DNA from: a virus
Virus record (IMG/VR): IMGVR_UViG_3300002835_000485
Span: 1 to 37,832 of that record
Reading direction: 5' to 3' (one strand)
DNA: 37,832 bases
Below are positions 16,708-22,680 of the stretch, piece by piece; the first letter of the stretch is position 1, and every line of letters starts with the position of its first letter. The notes under the pieces were generated by a model. The model did no database searches. It was not told the origin of the DNA and saw only the letters and a program-made list of their open reading frames with translations. The position numbers were made by a program, and so were the translations under genes.

Positions 16708-17175
16708 CTACTCGGATTTTGAAGCGGGGCGGCCCCAGCGGGCCAGGGCTTCCGCAACAGCGTTTTCAAAGCCAACCTGTGAACCTTCGCCCATGTGGCG
16801 ATAGAACAGTTCAGTTACGTCGCTTTCCGTCGGCCCCTGCGGCTCGGGCCGGGCCAACAGGTCGCAATGCTCGGCCTCGGCGCACTCCGCATCATTTTTC
16901 AGTGCAGCCACCTCCTTATCGGTGGGCGGCTCGGGCTGGGCGCGGCCACACACAGCGCATGGGGAGTTGCTTGCCACTGGTGTTCCCTCGCAGCCGGGGC
17001 AGTCTTTCCCCTCCGGCTCGGGCTGGGCTAGGGCGGCGCGGGTGCGGGCGATGACCGAAGGCTCGGGTGATGAACACCCCACTTCATCGGCCACTGCTCG
17101 CCGCAAAGCCTGAATTTCGCTTACCAGCTCAGCGCACAGCGCACGGAAGTCAGTCCTGGTTTCGTTCGTTTTCAT
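16708..17175 (-). CDS. Hypothetical zinc-ribbon protein, GC-rich
   Basis: 155 residues. An N-terminal helix (RALCAELVSEIQALRRAVAD) is followed by Pro/Glu repeats (ALAQPEPEG, RAQPEPP, ARPEPQGP) and two CxxC pairs, CPGC and CAVC, that can bind one zinc. The C-terminal helix is FENAVAEALARWGRPA. The gene is visibly richer in G and C than its neighbours. Proteins built of PEPEGP-type repeats are, as I recall, common in marine Synechococcus phages. Both ends are bounded by promoter cassettes, so it is a single-gene unit. Function unknown. Confidence 0.68.
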   Translation of the reverse strand: MKTNETRTDFRALCAELVSEIQALRRAVADEVGCSSPEPSVIARTRAALAQPEPEGKDCPGCEGTPVASNSPCAVCGRAQPEPPTDKEVAALKNDAECAEAEHCDLLARPEPQGPTESDVTELFYRHMGEGSQVGFENAVAEALARWGRPASKSE

Positions 17176-17181
17176 GTTTTA

Positions 17182-17249
17182 ATCATAGCTCATTTTCGCC
17201 CCAGCGAAAAAGGGGGCAAACCGCCCTCCGAGGTACGGTTTCCCGTACC
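17182..17249 (-). promoter_or_regulatory. Terminator/promoter cassette, copy 2
   Basis: Same layout as the copy at 16642: hairpin GGTACGGGAAACCGTACC on the minus strand, GC terminator stem, then -10 TATGAT at 17182-17187 with a weak TTTTCG -35. It ends the HNH gene operon and starts the zinc-ribbon gene. Confidence 0.65.
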
Positions 17250-17262
17250 TGCTTGGACTTTA

Positions 17263-17742
17263 TTACGTGAAGAGATATTCTTTCCACTCGGGGACAATAC
17301 TGCTGTTCAACGTTAGGAGAAAACGACTGAACGGCGCGTGGGGTCTTCTGTTCAAAGGAACTCCCCACTCTTCTGGCGTTCTGTTGTCCTTTACGTTGTT
17401 GCAGGTGTAGCAGCACGCTACCATGTTTTCCCAAGTGTCTCCACCTCCTCGCGACTGCGGCAAAACGTGGTCAATCGTAAGGTCACGATCAGAACCGCAA
17501 TACTGACAAGTGAAACCGTCACGCTTCAGAATGAGGCTACGAGAAGGTTTCTTTGCGTTGATGCGCCGAATCGGAAGCCGCACGTATGTAAGCAAGCGAA
17601 TGACTTGCTCGGAAAGAATCTGTGCTTTTTTCTTCAGCACGAGCACAATGGCACGTCGCCAGGAGCAGACGTTGAGAGGCTCATAGCTGGCGTTAAGTAC
17701 GAGAATACTTCTGTCGATGGCTAGAGTAGTAGGCGATGACAT
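17263..17742 (-). CDS. HNH endonuclease, cyanobacterial type
   Basis: 159 residues. The N-terminal half (RSILVLNASYEPLNVCSWRR) is typical of an HNH protein widespread in cyanobacteria and actinobacteria. The HNH core covers about residues 78-118: CQYC zinc pair, LTIDHVLPQSRGG with the catalytic histidine, WENMVACCYTCNNVK with the second cysteine pair. It could be a free-standing homing nuclease or act in DNA packaging or repair. The similarity to a host-type gene suggests uptake from a cyanobacterium. Confidence 0.87.
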   Translation of the reverse strand: MSSPTTLAIDRSILVLNASYEPLNVCSWRRAIVLVLKKKAQILSEQVIRLLTYVRLPIRRINAKKPSRSLILKRDGFTCQYCGSDRDLTIDHVLPQSRGGGDTWENMVACCYTCNNVKDNRTPEEWGVPLNRRPHAPFSRFLLTLNSSIVPEWKEYLFT

Positions 17743-17745
17743 AGT

Positions 17746-18219
17746 TTAACAATCCCCGGTGTAGCAGCCGTCGTAAGGGTCGAAGCCTTGCTCAAGATCC
17801 AAGTCCCCTTCCTCCTCGTAGCTAGGATCCGTATCAATCATAACGTGGCCCAGGTAAATCACTCCGTTCTCGTAGCTGCACTCGAACTCCTGAAGTTCTG
17901 CGGGGAGCTCCAGTATGTGACCCAGGCCCCTTTCCACGACTTCAGAAAAGTCGGGGTCGCGAATGTCGTCGACGCGAATCGCACCGATGGTGCCGGAATC
18001 CACCGAGTATTCATTTCCAAACGAATCCTCGTAAACACCGTCGCCGTAGGCGGTTCCAAACATGAAGAACTTACGACCGTCGGCCAGAATAAACTCGTGC
18101 GAGGAGTTGTCGAAAGGAACTAGGCTGCAGACTTCGTCCCATGCGTCGTTCATCACGTAGCACAGATCGCCAATATAGTAACGGACGGGCAGAGTGTTGC
18201 TCGTTTCGGTTTCGTTCAT
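17746..18219 (-). CDS. Hypothetical acidic protein, 157 aa
   Basis: Starts MNETETSNTLPVRYYIGDLC. The pattern YYIGDLCYVMND ... GRKFFMFGTAYGDGVYED ... GTIGAIRVDDI is beta-rich and resembles a family of small acidic proteins with alternating strands found in phages and bacteria (I recall similar GDGVY sequences but no named function). The C terminus is very acidic (EEEGDLDLEQGFDPYDG). Preceded by a TATAAT box at 18226. Confidence 0.65.
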   Translation of the reverse strand: MNETETSNTLPVRYYIGDLCYVMNDAWDEVCSLVPFDNSSHEFILADGRKFFMFGTAYGDGVYEDSFGNEYSVDSGTIGAIRVDDIRDPDFSEVVERGLGHILELPAELQEFECSYENGVIYLGHVMIDTDPSYEEEGDLDLEQGFDPYDGCYTGDC

Positions 18220-18225
18220 GTAAGT

Positions 18226-18280
18226 ATTATAGGTCAGCTTGGGAGCCAGCGGTCAGAAAGGTAGGCGGTTTGAGAACCGG
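18226..18280 (-). promoter_or_regulatory. Promoter/terminator cassette, variant form V1
   Basis: -10 TATAAT at 18226-18231 just before ATG 18219. The upstream bases are nearly the same, over about 49 positions, as those at 25350-25398, and differ from the nine-member cassette family. They include a CCGGTTCTCAAACCG inverted repeat that may terminate upstream transcription. Confidence 0.55.
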
Positions 18281-18281
18281 T

Positions 18282-18494
18282 CTACTCGGCGGCCAACCAG
18301 GCGTTAATGGCCTGCTCGGCGATCTCCTCGTCGGTCATCTGAGCAGCGTAGTAAGGCTGGTCGAGAATGCAACGCACTTCCTGCTCAGCCTTATACCGAC
18401 CCCACCAGGGTGAGGGGAAGGCGGCGGCGGTGTCGGCCCACTCGAGGACGACGATGGCCATGATAGCGTCGAAGCGGGGAGGGGTGTTGCTCAT
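18282..18494 (-). CDS. Small hypothetical protein, paralogue of 18543-18731
   Basis: 70 residues starting MSNTPPRFDAIMAIVVLEWA. It shares with the gene upstream the frame RF-x-x-IMAIV, a shared charged middle, and the ending DE-x-IAE-x-AI-x-AWL-x-AE. A TATACT box stands at 18501. Two diverged copies side by side point to duplication. Function unknown. Confidence 0.62.
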   Translation of the reverse strand: MSNTPPRFDAIMAIVVLEWADTAAAFPSPWWGRYKAEQEVRCILDQPYYAAQMTDEEIAEQAINAWLAAE

Positions 18495-18500
18495 GAGACT

Positions 18501-18545
18501 AGTATACTTCGGGGGGCTTTGGTGGACGGTCGGCCGATCGGCCTA
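18501..18545 (-). promoter_or_regulatory. Promoter/terminator, divergent form V3
   Basis: TATACT (18501-18506) stands 7 bases before ATG 18494. The upstream bases include the inverted repeat GGCCGATCGGCC, a potential hairpin at the end of the paralogue gene. No shared sequence with the nine-member cassette family beyond the layout. Confidence 0.45.
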
Positions 18546-18731
18546 CTCGGCGATCAGCCAGGCGTCGATGGCGGACTCGGCGATCCGCTCGTCGGTCCAG
18601 CCTTCGAACTCCTCGTTGCCCAGGATGAAAACCACCTCGGCCTCGGCCTCTGCCCTGCAGTCCCAGCCGGCACCGTGCTCGGCCCAGGCGTCGACAATAG
18701 CCATGATCAGTTCGAATCGGTTCATTTCCAT
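18543..18731 (-). CDS. Small hypothetical protein, paralogue of 18282-18494
   Basis: 62 residues from ATG 18731 (MEMNRFELIMAIVDAWAEHG); the ATG at 18725 is equally possible. Earlier in-frame codons fall inside the promoter cassette. Helical and acidic, ending DERIAESAIDAWLIAE. See the paralogue next to it. It is read from the cassette at 18738-18803. Confidence 0.62.
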   Translation of the reverse strand: MEMNRFELIMAIVDAWAEHGAGWDCRAEAEAEVVFILGNEEFEGWTDERIAESAIDAWLIAE

Positions 18732-18737
18732 GCTATA

Positions 18738-18803
18738 AGCATAGCTCACTTTGCCGGTTTTCGAAAGGGGGCAGGCCGAACTACACGGTTCGGGTATCCG
18801 AAC
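18738..18803 (-). promoter_or_regulatory. Terminator/promoter cassette, copy 3
   Basis: Hairpin GTTCGGATACCCGAAC on the minus strand, then CCCCCTTT and a promoter: -35 TTTCGA (18761-18766), 17-base spacer, -10 TATGCT (18738-18743). The terminator stem differs from other copies (GGCCTGCCCCC). It separates the hypermodification island from the genes that follow. Confidence 0.6.
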
Positions 18804-18806
18804 TCC

Positions 18807-19286
18807 TCACTCGTTAACCAGCACAGCGTGCTTGTATTTATTGCGCAGGTTCAGTATGCGTGTTGCCATACCTTTTTGCCACGATTCACTTTGTGCTTCT
18901 CCTCTGCCAGCGTGACGTTTTGCCAACTCTTTCTCACTCACAGTGACAGCAATCAACTCCATGTCGCCGTATTCAAACATCGCGTCCAGGTTGGGGTTGT
19001 TACTCAAGCGTTCACCTTCTCCTAGTATAGTCCAGTCCTGGTGAGACTGCGACATTGAGGCCAACCACTCTCTGAATTTTGGACCCACACCTTTGCTCCA
19101 CCGGTCCGTGCCGCTGAAGACTTGTTCATCATATATGCCTAGCACGATTGTCTTCGATGTTTCAAATTTGTGGTAAACCACCAAACCTTCTTTCACCAAG
19201 GTTGACTCACCTAGAGTTTTCATGCGCTCACGCATCAAGGTGCTTTTTCCAACACCAGGGCGTCCAATGTAATACTGAATTTTCAT
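18807..19286 (-). CDS. P-loop kinase, resembles 5-hydroxymethyluracil DNA kinase
   Basis: 159 residues from ATG 19286, which overlaps the upstream stop as ATGA. The Walker A motif is GRPGVGKST (residues 8-16). The segment VFSGTDRWSKGV (56-67), the GEGERLSN turn (89-96) and the C-terminal RGEAQSESWQKGMATRI are, as I recall, shared with phage kinases that phosphorylate 5-hydroxymethyluracil in DNA (HMUDK) and leave an activated base for later substitution. The context agrees: a TET/JBP-like dioxygenase and a probable amino acid:DNA transferase lie upstream. It could instead be a general nucleotide or polynucleotide kinase, so the substrate is inferred. Confidence 0.65.
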   Translation of the reverse strand: MKIQYYIGRPGVGKSTLMRERMKTLGESTLVKEGLVVYHKFETSKTIVLGIYDEQVFSGTDRWSKGVGPKFREWLASMSQSHQDWTILGEGERLSNNPNLDAMFEYGDMELIAVTVSEKELAKRHAGRGEAQSESWQKGMATRILNLRNKYKHAVLVNE

Positions 19287-19663
19287 GAACATTCTCCTTG
19301 TTTGAGATAAAGAATTACGCGCTCTAGAGCTGAAACTGTGTCGCCAAGTAGTCCGATACCCTTATTACAACTGTTGCAGATCCACCCCCTATGCTTCAAA
19401 GAATCATGACAATGATCAAAAAGCAATTGCTGGTCAGTGCGCTCACAAATTTGACAGGGAGTCCCCAACACGGGATTAGGAACAGCAACAATTCGCTTGC
19501 GGGCTTCACGCCGTTCCTTTGATACCCGGTTGGCGCACTTCTTGCACTCTGGTCTCCAGTACTGTTTAGTGCCGTCACCGTTAGTTTGGTTGCGGTGAAA
19601 AAACTCAACCGTCAACGGCAGTTTTTGAAAACATTTGGAGCACTTTCGGGTCTCGACAGTCAC
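19283..19663 (-). CDS. Recombination endonuclease VII-like protein
   Basis: 126 residues. An N-terminal CSKC zinc pair with the CxxC partner CKKC (residues about 8-43) is followed by the endonuclease VII core: CQICERTDQQLLFDHCHD (H-x-H region), RGWICNSCNKGIGLLGD. T4 endonuclease VII resolves branched DNA before packaging. Related free-standing genes are frequent in phages and some are homing enzymes. It is the first gene after the promoter at 19687-19715 and is co-translated with the kinase. Confidence 0.82.
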   Translation of the reverse strand: MTVETRKCSKCFQKLPLTVEFFHRNQTNGDGTKQYWRPECKKCANRVSKERREARKRIVAVPNPVLGTPCQICERTDQQLLFDHCHDSLKHRGWICNSCNKGIGLLGDTVSALERVILYLKQGECS

Positions 19664-19686
19664 AAAACGACTACGACTACATTGAT

Positions 19687-19715
19687 AGTATAGTTCGCTT
19701 CAGACCTCATGTAAA
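19687..19715 (-). promoter_or_regulatory. Promoter of the endonuclease VII/kinase operon
   Basis: Minus strand -35 TTTACA (19710-19715), 17-base spacer, -10 TATACT (19687-19692), 24 bases before ATG 19663. It lies just after the stop of the transferase-like gene and has no cassette hairpins except a short GGTAACC inverted repeat. Confidence 0.6.
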
Positions 19716-19722
19716 GGTCGGG

Positions 19723-20778
19723 TTACCGAACAGGGTAGTGAAAAGTGCCGTGATCGTGAAACAGAAACATTTTCTGTTTGGTTACTATAGCCCCTCGCGG
19801 AGCCAGTAAATCTCCAATTACCTCTTTTCGTGCCTGGTGCAAGACCTCCCAATCAATCCCTTGCCAACCATCTCTCTCTGCCTGGGAAATTTCTTCTGAT
19901 TGTCGATCAAGGTAGTACCCCATGTACCGACCTTTCTTGACCCGGAACAGCTTTTTATAGGAGCATAAGCTGGTTTCTAGTGAGAAATTGTCCATCTGGT
20001 TTGCCAAGTGAGGGTACAGTTCCTTGCTATTTTGAAGCACACCAGCTCCAAATCCCTCCAACCAATCGTACTCAGCTGCGGTAAGTTTTTGGTTCACCCA
20101 GTCATCCTTACCAGCTGCGAAACACAAACCGTTTCGATGACTTTTACTCCCTGAGTAGTCAGCGAGGAAGAGTGTGGGGCACTCCAAAGGTATGTTACAA
20201 GTGTGCTTTAGAGTTTGCAGATAAAAGAACGTCGTATACCTTCCAAACTTGTACCAACTTCCTTTGACAATGTCCCAGAGTTTGGAGAAATTCTCTTGGG
20301 GGGATCCTGAACAAATGGCGTTAAACTTGCTATACTGACTGCGACCTCGAAGCCAATCTTGGTAGGAATCGTACATGGCAGGCAGGTGCCCCTTACTCCA
20401 CTTCGTGTCGACTTGGTATCGAAGACGAGGGTAGTTTTCGTTGTTCCACTCTGTAAATCTCTCGACAGAGGCCAACTCTTCATCGGGGAACTCTTGCTTA
20501 TACACCCACGCTGTGGGTAAGTTGTATGTGTGATACAGCCAAGCGAACCACAATTTCTCTTCGACGTTGTGCTCGTACCGCTGGTTAAGATAGTTCATCA
20601 ACCATAACGCAGGGTCGCAGTCTCCATTGGCAACCGACCAAGCGTACCACCGAATGAAACCTTCCCGCCTGTTCCCTAACTCACGGTAATCATGACCAAC
20701 GTTCTCTTCATCTGCACGGGTAACATCAACCGCAGCGCCTCTGCTCACGTTATTCTCGAGGCCCATAGTTCTGCTCAT
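19723..20778 (-). CDS. Probable amino acid:DNA transferase-like protein
   Basis: 351 residues from ATG 20778; starts at ATG 20766 or GTG 20748 are also possible. The recognisable domain starts near REGFIRWYAW and reads SVANGDCDPALWLMNYLNQR, LWFAWLYHTYNLPTAW, KQEFPDEELASVERFTEWN, then FQ/YQVDTKWSKG and FGRYTTFFYLQ. From memory this order fits the ADDT/alpha-glutamyl-putrescinyl thymine pyrophosphorylase clade, helical proteins of DNA-glycosylase type that replace an activated hydroxymethyluracil group with an amino acid. All usable starts overlap the plus-strand phosphatase gene by 57-87 bases. The recognisable domain itself starts about 40 bases beyond that gene. Family call moderate; catalytic residues not identified. 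Confidence 0.6.
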   Translation of the reverse strand: MSRTMGLENNVSRGAAVDVTRADEENVGHDYRELGNRREGFIRWYAWSVANGDCDPALWLMNYLNQRYEHNVEEKLWFAWLYHTYNLPTAWVYKQEFPDEELASVERFTEWNNENYPRLRYQVDTKWSKGHLPAMYDSYQDWLRGRSQYSKFNAICSGSPQENFSKLWDIVKGSWYKFGRYTTFFYLQTLKHTCNIPLECPTLFLADYSGSKSHRNGLCFAAGKDDWVNQKLTAAEYDWLEGFGAGVLQNSKELYPHLANQMDNFSLETSLCSYKKLFRVKKGRYMGYYLDRQSEEISQAERDGWQGIDWEVLHQARKEVIGDLLAPRGAIVTKQKMFLFHDHGTFHYPVR

Positions 20779-21099
20779 AAAGTTCAATCATGTGGTACAG
20801 GTAAGGTGGCTCCTTTGCATCGTAAGATCCCGAGAAAAATGCGAGAAGTTTTGGAGAATCTTGGATATTGTCCGCACAACCATCGTTCCCAAGGCATATC
20901 GGCAGATTTGCTGGATTGGGCGGACGTCATCGTCTGCATGGGCAATGTTCACGAAAAGTATGTCACTGTGCACTACCCGCAGCATTGTCACAAAGTGACA
21001 AATTGGCTTGTAGATGACCCTCATTTTGCTGTTGGCACAGAAAAGCATTACTCCGTTGCCAACCAGATCCAAGAGTTTGTTCTCAGCCGATTTTGTTGA
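20692..21099 (+). CDS. Low-molecular-weight protein tyrosine phosphatase-like; only plus-strand gene
   Basis: 135 residues. The N terminus is the LMW-PTP P-loop: VLFICTGNINRSAS, with nucleophile C8 and R14 in CX5RS. Then VQSCGTGK, HRSQGI, a WADVIVCMGNVHEKY helix-strand, and LVDDPHF (D108/D109) as the general-acid loop. All expected landmarks are in order, so the gene looks intact, slightly shorter than the usual 150. It overlaps the transferase gene head to head and the amidoligase gene tail to tail (17 bases), and no good SD precedes it. The substrate could be phosphotyrosine, another phosphomonoester, or arsenate. Its position inside the modification island is notable, but a role there is only inference. 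Confidence 0.85.
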   Translation: MTNVLFICTGNINRSASAHVILEAHSSAHKVQSCGTGKVAPLHRKIPRKMREVLENLGYCPHNHRSQGISADLLDWADVIVCMGNVHEKYVTVHYPQHCHKVTNWLVDDPHFAVGTEKHYSVANQIQEFVLSRFC

Positions 21100-22021
21100 T
21101 CCACTCTTCAACTTGCTTTGCAGAGCATTGCTCCAGGTTCAAGTCTTTTCTCATGTTGTTCAACCGTTCTGTAACAACTTTGCGCGAGTTTTTGTCGAAA
21201 TTGGTGTACTGATAACCAACCTCCATGCTGTGGTTGTAAGGCAAAAATGCCGGAAATTGGTAATTGTATGCATTCACTATCTCACTAGGGGGCGGGTTAT
21301 CCCAGACTCGAGTCATAAACTCAAACACCCAAACAAAACAAGAAGTGACTTCAAAAAAGTCAAGGGTGTTGGTAAAGTGACGGAATTCCACCGTGTCTGT
21401 TTCCTTCAACTGCAGCAAATTGATACCTGCCCGTGTCGTCAGACCCCAGGCAGGTTCGCCATGCTTGTCTTGGGGAGCGTGTGCAGCCAGGAACTCCTCT
21501 ACCGATCCCGCGTTCAAAGCTCGCTCAACCCTGTCTCGGGGTACAGCATACTGGTGTGAAACTTTGCGGCGGCGGTAACGTTTCATCGCACCTTGGTACT
21601 CCTCTTTTGTTTCAAACTGTTCAAGGCAGGGGACCGGAATCGGCTCAATTGCTTCATAAATTGCGTTCTGATTTTCATCAACATACCGCAGCAAAGTTTT
21701 TAACGCTTTCAGGTCTTCGGACAACCCTGGAACACGAACATGCAAATGCAGGTTAGTACGGTAATTCAGCTGTGGACCTATGCCTGCAGCCATCAAAGCG
21801 TCAAAGAAGTCGACTTGCTCTGCAATTGTTTCCGTCGGTCGTGAGTTAATTTCACCCCCCTTTGTGTACAGCAACCCTTTGGGGTCGTTTGCGATGCCCG
21901 TCGAACTCACGATCGAGTAATCTTTCTTGTTCCAACTTAGACCATCGGGCAGCTTTGCTTTGCGGTTGATGTCACCGTACTCGTATTCTGCACCGAACGT
22001 AATTTTCTTGGGATCAATCAC
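21083..22021 (-). CDS. Amidoligase (COOH-NH2 ligase) family protein
   Basis: 312 residues. The landmarks of the amidoligase family (ATP-dependent, glutamine synthetase-like fold) are in order: FGAEYEYGD with E12/E14, KGGEINSRP with E57, NLHLHVRV with H92/H94, a basic stretch RYRRRKVSHQY, and TVEFRHFTNT near residue 215. Such enzymes join a carboxylate to an amine, using ATP. The ATG overlaps the stop of the glutamine amidotransferase gene (ATGA), so the two are co-translated and the amidotransferase probably supplies ammonia. The substrate could be an amino acid or a modified DNA base; not shown by sequence. Confidence 0.8.
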   Translation of the reverse strand: MIDPKKITFGAEYEYGDINRKAKLPDGLSWNKKDYSIVSSTGIANDPKGLLYTKGGEINSRPTETIAEQVDFFDALMAAGIGPQLNYRTNLHLHVRVPGLSEDLKALKTLLRYVDENQNAIYEAIEPIPVPCLEQFETKEEYQGAMKRYRRRKVSHQYAVPRDRVERALNAGSVEEFLAAHAPQDKHGEPAWGLTTRAGINLLQLKETDTVEFRHFTNTLDFFEVTSCFVWVFEFMTRVWDNPPPSEIVNAYNYQFPAFLPYNHSMEVGYQYTNFDKNSRKVVTERLNNMRKDLNLEQCSAKQVEEWINKIG

Positions 22022-22680
22022 GGCACAAGCTCCTTAACCTCAGTAATTTTATGCAAAGAGTGGGGCCGATAAACGATGCCTGGCGTACACCGCTCTGCCT
22101 CCTTCAGACCGGCCCTAAGGGCGATGTCGGCGGTGCTGCAAACAAACCACCCATTGGGCACCTTAGCGTGGTAGAGGGGCCTCTTACCGTTGCGATACCA
22201 GGCCATACCACCCAGAAGCCTAAGCTCACATACTGCCATGCTTGCTTCCGGGAACTCTTCCAAGGGTTCCTTACCGGAGTGGGCACAGTGATAAAGCAAT
22301 TCACTATCGTTAGAGGTAGAAAGCTGATAACCGTACTCGCCCCAGTAGGAGGGTGGGCGCTGGTCAATCACCCCGTTGTGCGCAATCGCAAAGTCAGCGT
22401 GAATTTGAATCGGTTGGTTGTACCGCAGATCGGAAGTGCTGTACCGGGTGTGACCAATCAAGCGCAGCTCATAATCTCCGGGCTGAATGTCATCGAAGTA
22501 GTTTTCGACAAACAGTTCGGCTGATAAAGGAGCGTTGCGAGTTACTAACTCACCTTGAACAAATGTAGAATACCCTGTTGCATGTTTGCCTCTGACTCGA
22601 GACTCCACGAAAAGCTTTTTCAGAGTGTCGATTTGTTGTTGTGTAGGGCCTTCCAAGTAGGCCCCCATGATACCGCACAT
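22018..22680 (-). CDS. Class II glutamine amidotransferase
   Basis: 220 residues. The enzyme begins MCGIMGAYLEG, so C2 becomes the N-terminal nucleophile after Met removal. Further GATase II landmarks are RGKHATGYS, GHTRYSTSD (about 77-85), AHNGVI (about 103-108) and TSNDSELLYH. It releases ammonia from glutamine. There is no synthetase domain, so the partner must be a separate protein; the amidoligase it is co-translated with is the obvious candidate. It follows the TET/JBP-like gene with a TAATG overlap. Length matches the isolated glutaminase domain. Confidence 0.9.
   Translation of the reverse strand: MCGIMGAYLEGPTQQQIDTLKKLFVESRVRGKHATGYSTFVQGELVTRNAPLSAELFVENYFDDIQPGDYELRLIGHTRYSTSDLRYNQPIQIHADFAIAHNGVIDQRPPSYWGEYGYQLSTSNDSELLYHCAHSGKEPLEEFPEASMAVCELRLLGGMAWYRNGKRPLYHAKVPNGWFVCSTADIALRAGLKEAERCTPGIVYRPHSLHKITEVKELVP

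Noticed and set aside
20781-20820. Mini-frame MIELYEQNYGPRE just upstream of the transferase gene as its true start by frameshift
   Set aside because: It ends after 13 codons, and no slippery sequence is present; the ATG codons in the main frame are simpler.
20788-21111. 107-codon minus-strand open frame opposite the LMW phosphatase gene
   Set aside because: It is a shadow of the plus-strand gene, which carries a complete phosphatase signature; the minus frame shows no family resemblance and starts at the wrong place for the operon.
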